Positions 1 through 9,268 of a stretch of DNA of 64,000 bases are shown in pieces. The stretch covers positions 1-64,000 of the forward strand of contig NZ_BDCH01000013.1 in NCBI RefSeq assembly GCF_001613405.1, in the 5' to 3' direction. The translations under genes were made by a program, and so were the position numbers. The notes beneath the pieces are model-generated. The model ran no database searches. It saw only the letters and a program-made list of their open reading frames with translations, and had not been told where the DNA came from. The DNA comes from Nocardia crassostreae (lineage in GTDB: Bacteria > Actinomycetota > Actinomycetes > Mycobacteriales > Mycobacteriaceae). Each line of letters opens with the position of its first letter. The first letter of the stretch is position 1.

Positions 1-641
1 AACCCATAGCAGTAATAGAAGGGAAGCGTGGTGGCCGCGCACTCGTTTTCACCGAGTCGCAGATATTCGGCAATGGCCCGAGCATTGGCCAGCAAGTTCG
101 CATACGACAGCCGCACCACCTTCGGCGACCCGGTCGAGCCCGAAGTGCTCAACAACAGAGCCAGTTCCGGATGCAGCGCATGCGCCGCACCAGCCCGCCG
201 CCACATCCGGAGAAGTCCGCCGCCGGTTCCCGACTCGACGACATCGCTGGTTCCCAGCTCGAGTCCGCCGCGGCTCCCCGGTTCGACGGCGCTGCCGGTT
301 TCCGGTTCGATGACGATATCCGGGTCGTAGGTGGCCACCAGTTCGGTCGTGACTGTGGCGGTGAGCAGCACGACGCATCCGGCTTCCAGCGCGTCGAGGT
401 ATGCCACCAGGGATCCGAGGTCGTTGCGGACCGCGAGGGCGACCAGTCGCCGTGCCGGGTTGGATGCCGCGGATTCGCTCGATGGGTCGGGCTCGGGAAT
501 CCGTTCGGGCCGAAGCTGTTCCGCGAAACGGGTGACTAGAGCCGCGAGCTGCGCGTAGGTGAGGGCGCCGGGCTCATCGCCGACGACCGCCGTCCGGTCG
601 CCGAAGGTGTTCAGATGCGCGGCAATCCGGGGCGAAACCAT
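1..641 (-). CDS. AMP-binding (adenylate-forming) enzyme, N-terminal part, cut by window edge
   Basis: The reverse strand is open from ATG at 641 to the window edge, giving about 213 residues with no stop. The N-terminus (RIAAHLNTFGDRTAV, then LTYAQLAALV) is the usual opening of acyl-CoA synthetases and stand-alone adenylation domains. The ATP-binding loop is visible as LLLSTSGSTGSPKVVRLSY, followed by LPFYYCYG, typical of this superfamily. These enzymes activate a carboxylic acid as the acyl-AMP before transfer to CoA or a carrier protein. The substrate cannot be deduced because the specificity residues lie beyond the edge. It is separated by 58 bp from the co-oriented PAC2 gene. Family call is firm; exact product is unknown. 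Confidence 0.8.
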   Translation of the reverse strand, partial: MVSPRIAAHLNTFGDRTAVVGDEPGALTYAQLAALVTRFAEQLRPERIPEPDPSSESAASNPARRLVALAVRNDLGSLVAYLDALEAGCVVLLTATVTTELVATYDPDIVIEPETGSAVEPGSRGGLELGTSDVVESGTGGGLLRMWRRAGAAHALHPELALLLSTSGSTGSPKVVRLSYANLLANARAIAEYLRLGENECAATTLPFYYCYG

Positions 642-699
642 TGAGGTAATGCTAACTTCTGCTGCTTTCGCGCCCGATCACAATGGGCGGACGGGTCGG

Positions 700-1593
700 C
701 TACAACCCGAATCCGCCGCGACCGCGGCGGCGGAGGTACTTCTCGAATTCCGCGGCGATGGCATCGCCGTCGATCTTGGCCATGGCCTCGTTGAGATCCA
801 CCTCGGCATCGCCGCGCTCCTCGAGGGAGCGCACGTACTCGGCGATCTCCTCGTCGCCGGTGGTCATCTCATTGACCGCGGACTCCCACTCCTCGGCCTG
901 CTCGGGCAGACCGCCGAGGGGCACCTCGACATCGAGGACGTCCTCGACGCGGTGCAGGAGCGCGATGACCGCCTTCGGGTTGGGCGGCTGCGAGACGTAG
1001 TGCGGGACCGCGGCCCAGAAAGAGATGGCGGGCACACCCGCGCGCACGCAGGCGTCCTGGAGGACGCCGGTGATACCGGTCGGTCCCTCGTAGCGGGTCT
1101 GCTCCAGGTTGAAGCGTTCGGCGGCTTCCTTGCTGTATGCGGTGCCGGTGACCGGAACGGGACGCGTATGCGGGGTATCGGCCAGCAGCGCGCCGAGGAT
1201 GACCACCGTCGTCACATCCAGTTGCTCCAGGAACTCCAGCAGGTCATTGCAGAAGCTGCGCCACCGCATATTCGGTTCCACACCGCGCAGCAGCACCACA
1301 TCGCGATCGCTGCCGGGCGGCGAGCACACCGACAGCATGGTCGAAGGCCAGTGGATCTCGCGCGTCACTCCGTCCACCTGACGGACGGTGGGCCGGTTCA
1401 CCTGATAGTCGTAGTAGTCCTCGGAATCGAGTTCCGCCAGCGGCTGCGCGTCCCAGATCAGCTCCAGATGCTCGACCGCTCCACTGGCGGCATCGGCGGC
1501 GTCGTTCCAGCCTTCGAAGGCGGCAACGAGTATCGGATCCCGCAATGTGGGAAGGGCCGATTCGGGTGGCACCGGGGGTTCACTGGCGTTCAC
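700..1593 (-). CDS. PAC2 family protein (proteasome-assembly-chaperone-like)
   Basis: A 297-residue protein with the PAC2 fold signatures: LVAAFEGWNDAADAAS near the N-terminus, VVLLRGVEPNMRW around residue 100, and VVILGALLADTPHTRPVPVTG in the middle. It corresponds to the conserved actinobacterial protein next to metH (Rv2125 in M. tuberculosis). PAC2 proteins resemble eukaryotic 20S proteasome assembly chaperones, but the bacterial role is not established; the proteasomal ATPase mpa lies 30 kb away in this window. The C-terminal 60 residues are charged and end RRRGRGGFGL. The gene is divergent from metH with about 115 bp between them. Confidence 0.88.
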   Translation of the reverse strand: MNASEPPVPPESALPTLRDPILVAAFEGWNDAADAASGAVEHLELIWDAQPLAELDSEDYYDYQVNRPTVRQVDGVTREIHWPSTMLSVCSPPGSDRDVVLLRGVEPNMRWRSFCNDLLEFLEQLDVTTVVILGALLADTPHTRPVPVTGTAYSKEAAERFNLEQTRYEGPTGITGVLQDACVRAGVPAISFWAAVPHYVSQPPNPKAVIALLHRVEDVLDVEVPLGGLPEQAEEWESAVNEMTTGDEEIAEYVRSLEERGDAEVDLNEAMAKIDGDAIAAEFEKYLRRRGRGGFGL

Positions 1594-1627
1594 CCGGTAA
1601 GCCTACGGTGTGCTGTTCACCTATGTA

Positions 1628-1654
1628 CCACCGACGCGCAATAGGGGTCGGTGG
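1628..1654. other. Stem-loop between PAC2 gene and metH
   Basis: CCACCGAC at 1628-1635 pairs perfectly with GTCGGTGG at 1647-1654 across an 11-nt loop, in the divergent intergenic region about 55 bp before metH. No U-run follows, so it is not an obvious terminator. It could be an operator or leader structure; no cobalamin-riboswitch features were recognised in this short gap. Confidence 0.3.
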
Positions 1655-1709
1655 CCGCCGCGCGACACCGAAGCCGGGATTGTCCGCGCTTCCCTTTACT
1701 CTTGAGTAC

Positions 1710-4700
1710 ATGTCTGTGCCCTCCCACGCCGAGTTCGACACCACTCTTCTCGACACGCTCAAGCGGCGTGTCGTTATCGGCGATGGCGCGATGGGCACCA
1801 TGCTCCAGGCCGCGGATCTGACGCTGGACGATTTCCTGGGGCTCGAGGGCTGTAATGAGATCCTCAATGAAACCCGTCCTGACGTGCTGCGGAGCATTCA
1901 CCGCGCGTACTTCGAGGCGGGTGCGGACGCGGTCGAGACGAATACCTTCGGGTGCAATCTGCCCAACCTGGCCGACTACGACATCGCGGACCGGATTCGC
2001 GATCTCTCCGAGCGCGGCACCCGGCTGGCCCGCGAGGTCGCCGATGAGATGGGTCTCTCGGCAGATGGGACGCCCCGCTACGTCCTGGGCTCCATGGGAC
2101 CCGGCACCAAACTGCCGACCCTGGGCCATGCGCCGTACGCCACACTGCGCGACGCCTACGCCGAGGCGGCGCTGGGCATGCTCGACGGCGGCGCGGACGC
2201 CATACTCATCGAGACCTGCCAGGATCTGCTGCAGGTGAAGGCCGCGGTCACCGGCAGCCACCGGGCCATGGCGCGCGCGGGCCGCCGGATTCCGATCATC
2301 ACCCACGTGACCATGGAGACCACCGGCACCATGCTGGTCGGGTCCGAGATCGGCGCGGCGCTCACCGCCCTCGAAAAGCTCGGCATCGACATGATCGGCC
2401 TGAACTGCGCGACCGGTCCGGACGAGATGAGCGAGCATCTGCGCCATCTGTCCAAGCACGCGCAGCTGCCGGTCTCGGTCATGCCGAATGCCGGTCTGCC
2501 CATTCTCGGGGCCAAGGGCGCGGAATACCCGCTCACGCCCGAGGAATTGGCGATCGCCATGCGGCAGTTCGTCTCCGAGTTCGGGCTGGCCCTGGTCGGC
2601 GGTTGCTGCGGCACCACGCCCGAGCACATCCGGCAGGTCACCGAGGCGGTACGCGAGGTGGAACCGGCCAAGCGCGCGCCGGTGCACGAGCCGAGCGTCT
2701 CCTCCATCTACTCCGCCGTGCCGTTCGAGCAGGACGCCTCCATCCTCATGATCGGCGAGCGCACGAATGCCAATGGCTCCAAGGCTTTCCGTGACGCCAT
2801 GCTGGCCGAGGATTGGCAGAAGTGCCTGGATATCGCCAAGGATCAGATCCGCGACGGTGCGCACATGCTCGATCTCTGCGTCGACTACGTCGGCCGCGAC
2901 GGCGTGCGCGATATGGAGGCGCTGGCCTCGCGGCTGGCGACAGCGTCCACGCTGCCCATCATGCTCGACTCCACCGAAACCCCGGTGCTGCAAGCCGGTC
3001 TGGAGCATCTCGGCGGGCGCTGCGCCATCAACTCGGTGAACTTCGAGGACGGCGACGGGCCGGACTCGCGGTATCAGCAGACCATGCGCCTGGTGGCCGA
3101 ACACGGTGCGGCCGTGGTGGCTTTGACCATCGACGAGGAGGGGCAGGCGCGCACGGCCGAGAAGAAGGTCGAGATCGCCGAGCGGCTGATCGCCGATATC
3201 ACCGGCAATTTCGGGCTCGACGAGTCCGACATCATTGTCGACACGCTGACCTTCACCCTGGGCACCGGCCAGGAGGAGTCGCGCAAGGACGGCATCGAAA
3301 CCATCGAGACCATCCGGGAACTCAAGCGCCGTCATCCGAATGTGCAGACGACACTGGGTCTTTCGAATATCTCCTTCGGCCTGAACGCCGCCGCGCGGCA
3401 GGTGCTGAACTCGGTGTTCATGAACGAGTGCGTGGAGGCCGGGCTTGATTCGGCCATCGTGCACGCCTCCAAGATCCTGCCCATGAGCCGGATTCCGGAG
3501 GAGCATCGCGACACCGCCCTGGATCTGGTCTACGACCGGCGCACCGAGGACTACGACCCGCTGCAGAAGCTCATGTCGCTGTTCGAAGGCGTGTCCGCGG
3601 CCTCGTCCAAGGCCTCGCGCGCCGAGGAGCTGGCCGCGCTGCCGATGTTCGAGCGCCTGGAGCGCCGCATTGTCGACGGTGACCGTAACGGCCTCGATGT
3701 GGACCTCGATGAAGCCATGAAAGAGGTTCCGCCCCTTCGGATCATCAATGAAACGCTGCTGTCCGGTATGAAGACTGTCGGTGAGCTGTTCGGCTCGGGT
3801 CAGATGCAGCTGCCCTTCGTGCTGCAGTCCGCGGAGGTCATGAAGACCGCCGTGGCGCATCTGGAACCGCATATGGAATCCACCGACGACTCCGGCAAGG
3901 GCCGCATCGTGCTGGCCACCGTCAAGGGCGACGTGCACGATATCGGCAAGAACCTGGTGGACATCATTCTGTCCAATAATGGCTACGAGGTCGTGAATCT
4001 CGGTATCAAGCAACCGATTTCGGCCATCCTGGATGCCGCGGTGGACAAGAAGGCCGATGTCATCGGCATGTCCGGGCTGCTGGTGAAGTCCACCGTGGTC
4101 ATGAAGGAGAACCTCGAGGAGATGAACACGCGCGGCGTCGCCGAGCAGTTCCCCGTCCTCCTCGGCGGTGCGGCGCTGACCCGCGCCTATGTGGAGCAGG
4201 ATCTCACCGAGGTCTACGAGGGCGATGTGCGCTATGCCCGCGACGCCTTCGAGGGTCTGCGGCTCATGGACGAGCTCATGACCGTCAAGCGCGGCGGCGG
4301 TATCGATCCGAATTCTCCCGAGGCCGTGGCCGAACGCGAGAAGGCCGCCGAACGTAAGGCCAGGCATGAGCGCTCCAAGCGGATCGCCGAGGAGCGGCGC
4401 GCCAAGGAGGTGCCCGTCGAGGTGCCCGCGCGCTCGGATGTGGCCGCGGAGCTGCCGGTGCCGGTGCCGCCGTTCTGGGGCACCCGCATCGTGAAGGGTC
4501 TGTCGGTCACCGAGTACTCCGGGCTGCTGGACGAGCGCGCCCTGTTCCTGGGTCAGTGGGGTCTGCGCGGCCAGCGCGGCGGCGAGGGGCCCAGCTATGA
4601 GGAGCTTGTCGAGACCGAAGGGCGTCCGCGCCTGCGATACTGGTTGGACCGGCTCATTGCCGAGGGTGTGCTCCAGCATGCCGCGGTGGTGTACGGCTAC

Positions 4701-5288
4701 TTCCCGGCGGTCTCCGAGGGCGACGATGTGATTGTTCTCACCGAGCCGAAACCCGATGCGGCAGAGCGCTATCGGTTCACTTTCCCGCGCCAGCAGCGCG
4801 ATCGGTTCCTGTGCATCGCCGATTTCATTCGCTCTCGCGAACGCGCAGTCGAAACCGGTCAGGTGGATGTGCTGCCATTCCAACTGGTCACCATGGGCCA
4901 GCCCATTGCCGATTTCGCCAATGTGCTGTTCGCGGAGAACAATTACCGCGACTACCTCGAGGTGCACGGCATCGGCGTCCAGCTCACCGAGGCGCTGGCC
5001 GAGTTCTGGCATCGCCGGATCCGCGAAGAGCTTGTGCTGGAAGGGCATTCGGTCGCCGACGACGATCCGGCCGATGTGCTGGATTACTTCAAACTGGGCT
5101 ACCGTGGCGCTCGGTACTCCTTCGGTTACGGCGCCTGCCCCGACCTCGAGGATCGCGCGAAACTTGTTGACCTGCTGGAGGCGGGTCGGATCGGAGTCGT
5201 TCTGTCGGAGGAGCTGCAGCTGCATCCGGAGCAGTCCACGGATGCGTTCGTACTCTTGCATCCGGAAGTAAAGTACTTCAACGCTTAA
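1710..5288 (+). CDS. metH: Cobalamin-dependent methionine synthase
   Basis: A 1192-residue MetH, the same length as the mycobacterial enzyme. It transfers a methyl group from 5-methyltetrahydrofolate to homocysteine through methylcobalamin. Modules in order: homocysteine domain (GDGAMGTMLQ near residue 25; zinc cysteines in LNCATGP and GGCCGTTPEH near 298), pterin-binding domain from about 350 (LMIGERTNANGSKAF), cobalamin cap and binding domain with DVHDIGKN near 740 (the His is the lower cobalt ligand) and MSGLLVKS, then the AdoMet reactivation domain ending with GYRGARYSFGYGACPDL. ATG at 1710 (MSVPSHAEF) is chosen over upstream frames because the family begins here. A basic Glu/Arg/Lys linker (about 870-910) joins the last two modules. 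Confidence 0.97.
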   Translation: MSVPSHAEFDTTLLDTLKRRVVIGDGAMGTMLQAADLTLDDFLGLEGCNEILNETRPDVLRSIHRAYFEAGADAVETNTFGCNLPNLADYDIADRIRDLSERGTRLAREVADEMGLSADGTPRYVLGSMGPGTKLPTLGHAPYATLRDAYAEAALGMLDGGADAILIETCQDLLQVKAAVTGSHRAMARAGRRIPIITHVTMETTGTMLVGSEIGAALTALEKLGIDMIGLNCATGPDEMSEHLRHLSKHAQLPVSVMPNAGLPILGAKGAEYPLTPEELAIAMRQFVSEFGLALVGGCCGTTPEHIRQVTEAVREVEPAKRAPVHEPSVSSIYSAVPFEQDASILMIGERTNANGSKAFRDAMLAEDWQKCLDIAKDQIRDGAHMLDLCVDYVGRDGVRDMEALASRLATASTLPIMLDSTETPVLQAGLEHLGGRCAINSVNFEDGDGPDSRYQQTMRLVAEHGAAVVALTIDEEGQARTAEKKVEIAERLIADITGNFGLDESDIIVDTLTFTLGTGQEESRKDGIETIETIRELKRRHPNVQTTLGLSNISFGLNAAARQVLNSVFMNECVEAGLDSAIVHASKILPMSRIPEEHRDTALDLVYDRRTEDYDPLQKLMSLFEGVSAASSKASRAEELAALPMFERLERRIVDGDRNGLDVDLDEAMKEVPPLRIINETLLSGMKTVGELFGSGQMQLPFVLQSAEVMKTAVAHLEPHMESTDDSGKGRIVLATVKGDVHDIGKNLVDIILSNNGYEVVNLGIKQPISAILDAAVDKKADVIGMSGLLVKSTVVMKENLEEMNTRGVAEQFPVLLGGAALTRAYVEQDLTEVYEGDVRYARDAFEGLRLMDELMTVKRGGGIDPNSPEAVAEREKAAERKARHERSKRIAEERRAKEVPVEVPARSDVAAELPVPVPPFWGTRIVKGLSVTEYSGLLDERALFLGQWGLRGQRGGEGPSYEELVETEGRPRLRYWLDRLIAEGVLQHAAVVYGYFPAVSEGDDVIVLTEPKPDAAERYRFTFPRQQRDRFLCIADFIRSRERAVETGQVDVLPFQLVTMGQPIADFANVLFAENNYRDYLEVHGIGVQLTEALAEFWHRRIREELVLEGHSVADDDPADVLDYFKLGYRGARYSFGYGACPDLEDRAKLVDLLEAGRIGVVLSEELQLHPEQSTDAFVLLHPEVKYFNA

Positions 5289-5366
5289 GATTTTCACGAG
5301 GTTTCCGGGCTTTCGCGCAGAGCTGCAGGGTGGCTCGGCGTAAGCCAGCAGGAGGGGCACAACCAC

Positions 5367-7034
5367 ATGACTTCAGACCGGCTGATTGCGGGGCGGTACC
5401 GACTCACGGATCCGATCGGCACGGGGGCGATGGGGGTCGTGTGGCGCGCGACCGATGTTCGACTGCGGCGCACGGTCGCGGTGAAACAGTTGCTGCTCGC
5501 ACCCGGGCTGTCGCGGTCGGCGGCCATCGCGGCCAAGCTGCGCGCGATGCGGGAGGGGCGCATCGCGGCCCGGCTGCATCATCCCAATGCCGTCACCGTC
5601 TTCGATGTGGCGGAGGAGGACGGCCAGCCGTGGCTGGTCATGGAATTCGTTGACGCCGTGAGCCTGGCGGCGCTCATGCGGGAGAAGGGGCATCTCGATC
5701 CCGCACAGGTGGCGCGGATCGGGGCCAAGGTGGCGGCGGCGCTGGCCGCGGCGCACAAGGCCGGGATCGTGCACCGGGATGTGAAGCCCGCCAATATCCT
5801 TGTGGCCGATGACGGGACGGTGAAGATCACCGATTTCGGCATTTCGCGGGCGGTGGGCGATGTGACCGTCACCTCGACCGGATTCCTGGCGGGCACACCG
5901 GCGTATCTGTCGCCGGAGGTGGCGCGCGGGGAGAACCCGGAATCGCCGTCGGACGTCTTCGCGCTGGGGTCCACGCTGTACGCGGCGGTGGAGGGCATGC
6001 CGCCGTTCGGTGAGGGCGACAATCCCTTGGCCGTACTGCATTCCGTGGCGCGGGCGCAGGTGCCCGAACCCCGGCACGCGGGGGCGCTGGGGCCGGTGCT
6101 GAAGGAGCTGCTGGCCGCCGAGGCGGGGGACCGGCCCACCATGGTGCAGGCGGCCGAGCGGCTCGAGGCGGTGGCGGACGGGCGGGTGCTCGCACCGCAT
6201 CAGCCGACCAAGATCCTGCCGGTGAATGCCGAAGCGGCGGTGGACAGTTCGTCGGCCACCACGGTGCTGCCGAGCGGGCGCGGCGCGGGGCCGAACAATG
6301 CCACCGATCCGACGGTGCACATTCCGCCGAACAGCGGGCGGCCCGATGCGCGGGCGACCACGCCCGGGCGGCCCACGCCGATGGTGCCGTTCACCACGAA
6401 TACCGTTGGGTTGGAACGCAATCCGCGTCAGCTGGCGCTGGTGGCGGTGGGCATCGTGGGTGCGCTGCTGCTGGCGGCCGTCATCGCCACGGCCGTGAAC
6501 CGGGGCGGCGGGGGCGGGGACAACCCGCCGGTCGCCACGGGGACCAGCGCCGTCGCGCCGCCGGTGGACACCGGTGCCGATGGCACGTCGCCGCAGGCGA
6601 TTCCGCCCATGGACGGCGGCCAGCCCACCAAGACCAACCCGCCCACCCAGGCGCCGACCACCACCACGAGCGCGGCGCCGTCGACCACGACCACCACCAC
6701 GACGACCACCGCTCCGCCAACCACGACACCGCCGCCCGCCTCGGTGGCCTCGTTCATTCAGGGCTACTACGGCATGCTGCCGGGCAATGTGAACGGCGCG
6801 TGGAGCATGCTGTCGCCGTCGTATCAGGCGTCGACCGGCGGGTTCAATTCCTACTCGCAGTTCTGGAGCAGTATCTCCTCGGTGAGCGTCGGCAGCGTCA
6901 CACAGACCGGTGACAACCGGGCGGTCGTGAACCTGACCTACACGCTGAAGAACGGCCAGGTCTCCAGCGAAAGCCGCTGGATCCAGGTGGATTCGTCCAC
7001 CGGGCGGCTGCTCATCACCGCGTCCGGGCTGTAG
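5367..7034 (+). CDS. Transmembrane serine/threonine protein kinase
   Basis: A 555-residue Hanks-type kinase preceded by GGAGGGG 10 nt before ATG. The catalytic domain (about 10-270) has the glycine loop IGTGAMGVVW, lysine in VAVKQLLL, catalytic loop HRDVKPANIL, TDFGISR and an activation segment with TVTSTGFLAGTPAYLSPE. After a roughly 80-residue cytoplasmic linker comes one membrane helix (LALVAVGIVGALLLAAVIA), a Thr/Pro-rich wall-spanning linker (about 410-455) and a 95-residue extracellular domain starting VASFIQGYYGMLPGN, which resembles an NTF2-like small domain. It follows metH by 78 bp. The ectodomain is unrelated to those of the two kinases at 35-39 kb. Substrate unknown. Confidence 0.92.
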   Translation: MTSDRLIAGRYRLTDPIGTGAMGVVWRATDVRLRRTVAVKQLLLAPGLSRSAAIAAKLRAMREGRIAARLHHPNAVTVFDVAEEDGQPWLVMEFVDAVSLAALMREKGHLDPAQVARIGAKVAAALAAAHKAGIVHRDVKPANILVADDGTVKITDFGISRAVGDVTVTSTGFLAGTPAYLSPEVARGENPESPSDVFALGSTLYAAVEGMPPFGEGDNPLAVLHSVARAQVPEPRHAGALGPVLKELLAAEAGDRPTMVQAAERLEAVADGRVLAPHQPTKILPVNAEAAVDSSSATTVLPSGRGAGPNNATDPTVHIPPNSGRPDARATTPGRPTPMVPFTTNTVGLERNPRQLALVAVGIVGALLLAAVIATAVNRGGGGGDNPPVATGTSAVAPPVDTGADGTSPQAIPPMDGGQPTKTNPPTQAPTTTTSAAPSTTTTTTTTTAPPTTTPPPASVASFIQGYYGMLPGNVNGAWSMLSPSYQASTGGFNSYSQFWSSISSVSVGSVTQTGDNRAVVNLTYTLKNGQVSSESRWIQVDSSTGRLLITASGL

Positions 7035-7046
7035 CCGGAGGACATG

Positions 7047-7078
7047 GAAGGGCGCTCGGAGTCATCCGGGCGCCCTTC
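7047..7078. terminator. Stem-loop terminator after the kinase gene
   Basis: GAAGGGCGC (7047-7055) pairs with GCGCCCTTC (7070-7078), 13 nt after the kinase stop codon, with partial extra pairing inside. There is no clear U-tract, which is common for actinobacterial hairpins. Confidence 0.55.
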
Positions 7079-7164
7079 GCGCATGATCATCGCGTCCGCC
7101 GGACCGATACCCTGGATCGGTCGGCCGCGTGCGCGGCACGGATGTGGAAGGGAGCCGTGGCCCG

Positions 7165-7839
7165 GTGACGCGCTTGCAAGCGGTGTTGTGGGATATGGAC
7201 GGGACACTGCTCGACTCGGAGAAGATCTGGGACATAGCGGTTCGCGAACTCGCCGTCGAACTCGGGCGGCCCATGAGCGATGCCATCCGGCACGCGCTGA
7301 TCGGCGCGTCGGGGCCGAATGCGCTGCGGATCATGTTCGACGGGCTCGGGATCGATCCCACGGCGGAGGCGCTGGCCGAGGCGGGGGCGTGGCTCGAGAA
7401 CCGGGTGACCGAGCTGTTCCACGGCCCGATTCCGTGGCGGCCGGGTGCGAAGGACGCGCTGGCGGCGGTGCGCGAGGCCGGAATTCCCATGGCGCTGGTC
7501 ACTAATACGAAACGGTCCCTCACCGAATACGGGCTCGATACGCTGGGGCGCGAATTCTTCGACGCCTCGGTCTGCGGTGACGAGGTCGAGCACGGCAAAC
7601 CCGATCCCGCCGTCTATCTGCGTGCCGCCGAACTGCTCGGCGTCCGACCGGAAAATGCTGTGGCCATTGAGGATTCGCCGACAGGTGCGGTGGCCGCGCA
7701 GGCCGCCGGGTGCGCGCTGCTGGTCGTCCCGTGCGAGATTCCGGTCCCGGCCGCGCCCGGTCGTGTGTTCCGGGAATCGCTGGTGGGGCTGACCCCTCGT
7801 GAACTGCACACGCTGCTGCGGGAACGCCACGCGTCCTGA
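7165..7839 (+). CDS. HAD-superfamily hydrolase (beta-phosphoglucomutase-like subfamily)
   Basis: A 224-residue phosphatase-type protein. GTG at 7165 is preferred because GGAAGGGAG lies about 10 nt upstream; an in-frame start at 7129 would add 12 unlikely residues. All four HAD motifs are present: WDMDGTLLDSE (nucleophile and acid/base aspartates), VTNTKRS (motif II), HGKPDPAVY (motif III lysine) and AIEDSPTGAVAA (motif IV acidic pair). The small cap inserted after motif I places it with phosphoglycolate phosphatase and beta-phosphoglucomutase-like enzymes. The natural substrate cannot be read from sequence. Confidence 0.9.
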   Translation: MTRLQAVLWDMDGTLLDSEKIWDIAVRELAVELGRPMSDAIRHALIGASGPNALRIMFDGLGIDPTAEALAEAGAWLENRVTELFHGPIPWRPGAKDALAAVREAGIPMALVTNTKRSLTEYGLDTLGREFFDASVCGDEVEHGKPDPAVYLRAAELLGVRPENAVAIEDSPTGAVAAQAAGCALLVVPCEIPVPAAPGRVFRESLVGLTPRELHTLLRERHAS

Positions 7840-7953
7840 TCGGGAACATTCGGACCTCGGGCGGAGTTTCTCCCAAAGGATGACGCGTCCTCGGTGTTAC
7901 GCTCGGCAGCCAATCGGGTGTGAACTCCGCAGGTGGAGAAGGGAAGTCAGCTG

Positions 7954-8996
7954 ATGCTCGGCGGAGGCCGGTGGCGTATCCGAGGACGGGCGGCTGTGCT
8001 GGTCGCCAGCATGGCGCTGGTCGGCGTGTGGCGGTGACCAGCGCGGCGGTTCCGGCGCGGGCGCAGGCGCGCCCGATCGATGTGGTGATCGAGTCCGAGA
8101 TGGGACCGGTCACCAGCCGGGTCTACCTGGCCGCGGACGGCAGCACCGGACGGGTGGTGTACGCGCTGCACGGTATGGAGTCCATCGACAATGGCCTGGG
8201 CTGGGATACCGACACCGATCTGGTGCGCATACTCACCAGCGCGAATGTGAATGTCGTTGTGCCGCAGAACGGCCGGACCAGTTTCTTCACCGATTGGAAG
8301 GCGCCGAGCAGTCCCGGCCTGGGCTGCTTCTCCCAGTTCCTGCCGGAGGCCGGTTCGGCCGAGGGCGCGCAATCGCTGTCCGCGGACACCCAGTCCGCCG
8401 TGCAGGAGCGGCCCTACCGATGGGAGACGGTCCTTACCCGTGACCTGCCCAACGCGCTGCAGCAGCGCTTCGGCCTGAGCCCGGTCGGCAATGCCGTCGT
8501 CGGAGTCTCCATGGGCGGCCTCGCGGCCTTGAACCTCGCCGCACACCATCCGCGCCAATTCTCCTACGCCGCATCGCTGTCCGGATTCCCGCACATCTCC
8601 AGTATTTTCCTGCCGGAGGCCATGCGCCTCGCCGTGGCGTGGAAGGGTTCGCTCAATATCGACTGCATGTGGGGCCCACCCTGGAATGCCCTGTGGCGGC
8701 GCAACGACCCCTACGAGATGGTGGACTCCTACGTCGCCGCCAATACGCGCCTGTACCTCGGCTCCTGCACCGGTGAACTCGGCCCCGCGGACCGACCGGC
8801 CACCGGCGACATCATCTTCGGCGGCGCGCTGGAGGCCACCGCCGACGCCAACACCAGGCTGTTCCAAGAGAAGCTGACCGCGATCGGCTACACCAATGTC
8901 GCCTACGACTTCTGGAGCCCCGGCATCCACTCCTGGCCGTACTGGCGAGACCACACCCAGGCCATGACCGACGACCTGCTCGCCCACTTCGGCTGA
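7954..8996 (+). CDS. Secreted esterase of the antigen 85/mycolyltransferase-like family, frame disrupted in signal peptide
   Basis: ATG at 7954 follows a good site (GGAGAAGGGAAG) and encodes a signal peptide start, MLGGGRWRIRGRAAVLVASM, but this frame stops at 8035. The mature part continues in the next frame from VTSAAVPARAQARPIDVVIE to 8996. One base appears to be missing at about 8026-8031. The mature domain has the esterase-D/antigen-85 pattern: VYALHGMES, the nucleophile elbow GVSMGGLAALNLA, and a C-terminal HSWPYW histidine. Relatives are exported and act on envelope lipids such as trehalose mycolates; the exact reaction is not established here. The total of 1043 nt fits one lost base. 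A shorter product from a later start would lack a signal peptide. Confidence 0.75.
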
Positions 8997-9076
8997 CCCG
9001 GCGTGGCCGATTTCCTCCCGAATCCCCCCGTTGTCGTCCCCACCCCGTAGGGTGACGGCAACGGAAGGGCCATTTC

Positions 9077-9268
9077 ATGACCGGCTTGATGCACGAGTAC
9101 AGCGAATTCGAAGAGGCCCGCGCGGCGGAAAAAGCCGCCTGCGCCAGGCAGAACGCCCTGGCCGCCCGCACGGTCGCGGGTCACTCCCTCGATGCCGCCG
9201 ACTGCGACTTCCTCCTGCGCATGCTCGGCCTCGACGCGGCCGCGGGCATGGACGCCATCACGGACTGA
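9077..9268 (+). CDS. Small conserved-type hypothetical protein (63 aa)
   Basis: A 63-residue acidic, helix-prone protein beginning MTGLMHEYSEFEEARAAEKAA. GGAAGG lies about 10 nt before ATG 9077. The composition (alanine, glutamate, arginine) with a cysteine in the centre and CDFLLRMLGLDAAAG near the end looks like a genuine short actinobacterial protein, not a frame shadow. It overlaps the end of the convergent TetR gene by 11 bp. No domain is recognised and no function is proposed. Confidence 0.6.
   Translation: MTGLMHEYSEFEEARAAEKAACARQNALAARTVAGHSLDAADCDFLLRMLGLDAAAGMDAITD

Noticed and set aside
1594..1709. Cobalamin riboswitch before metH
   Set aside because: The gap is only 116 bp and shows no B12-box-like segment; only a short hairpin is visible.
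1617..5366. A very long open frame (about 1249 codons) antisense to metH
   Set aside because: High-GC codon bias of metH keeps the opposite strand open; the product is His/Gly/Leu-rich without domains, while metH is certain.
6650..6745. Thr/Pro-codon repeat (ACC ACC ACG-like) as a possible microsatellite or CRISPR-like repeat
   Set aside because: It encodes the extracellular Thr/Pro linker of the kinase; there are no spacers or unit structure.
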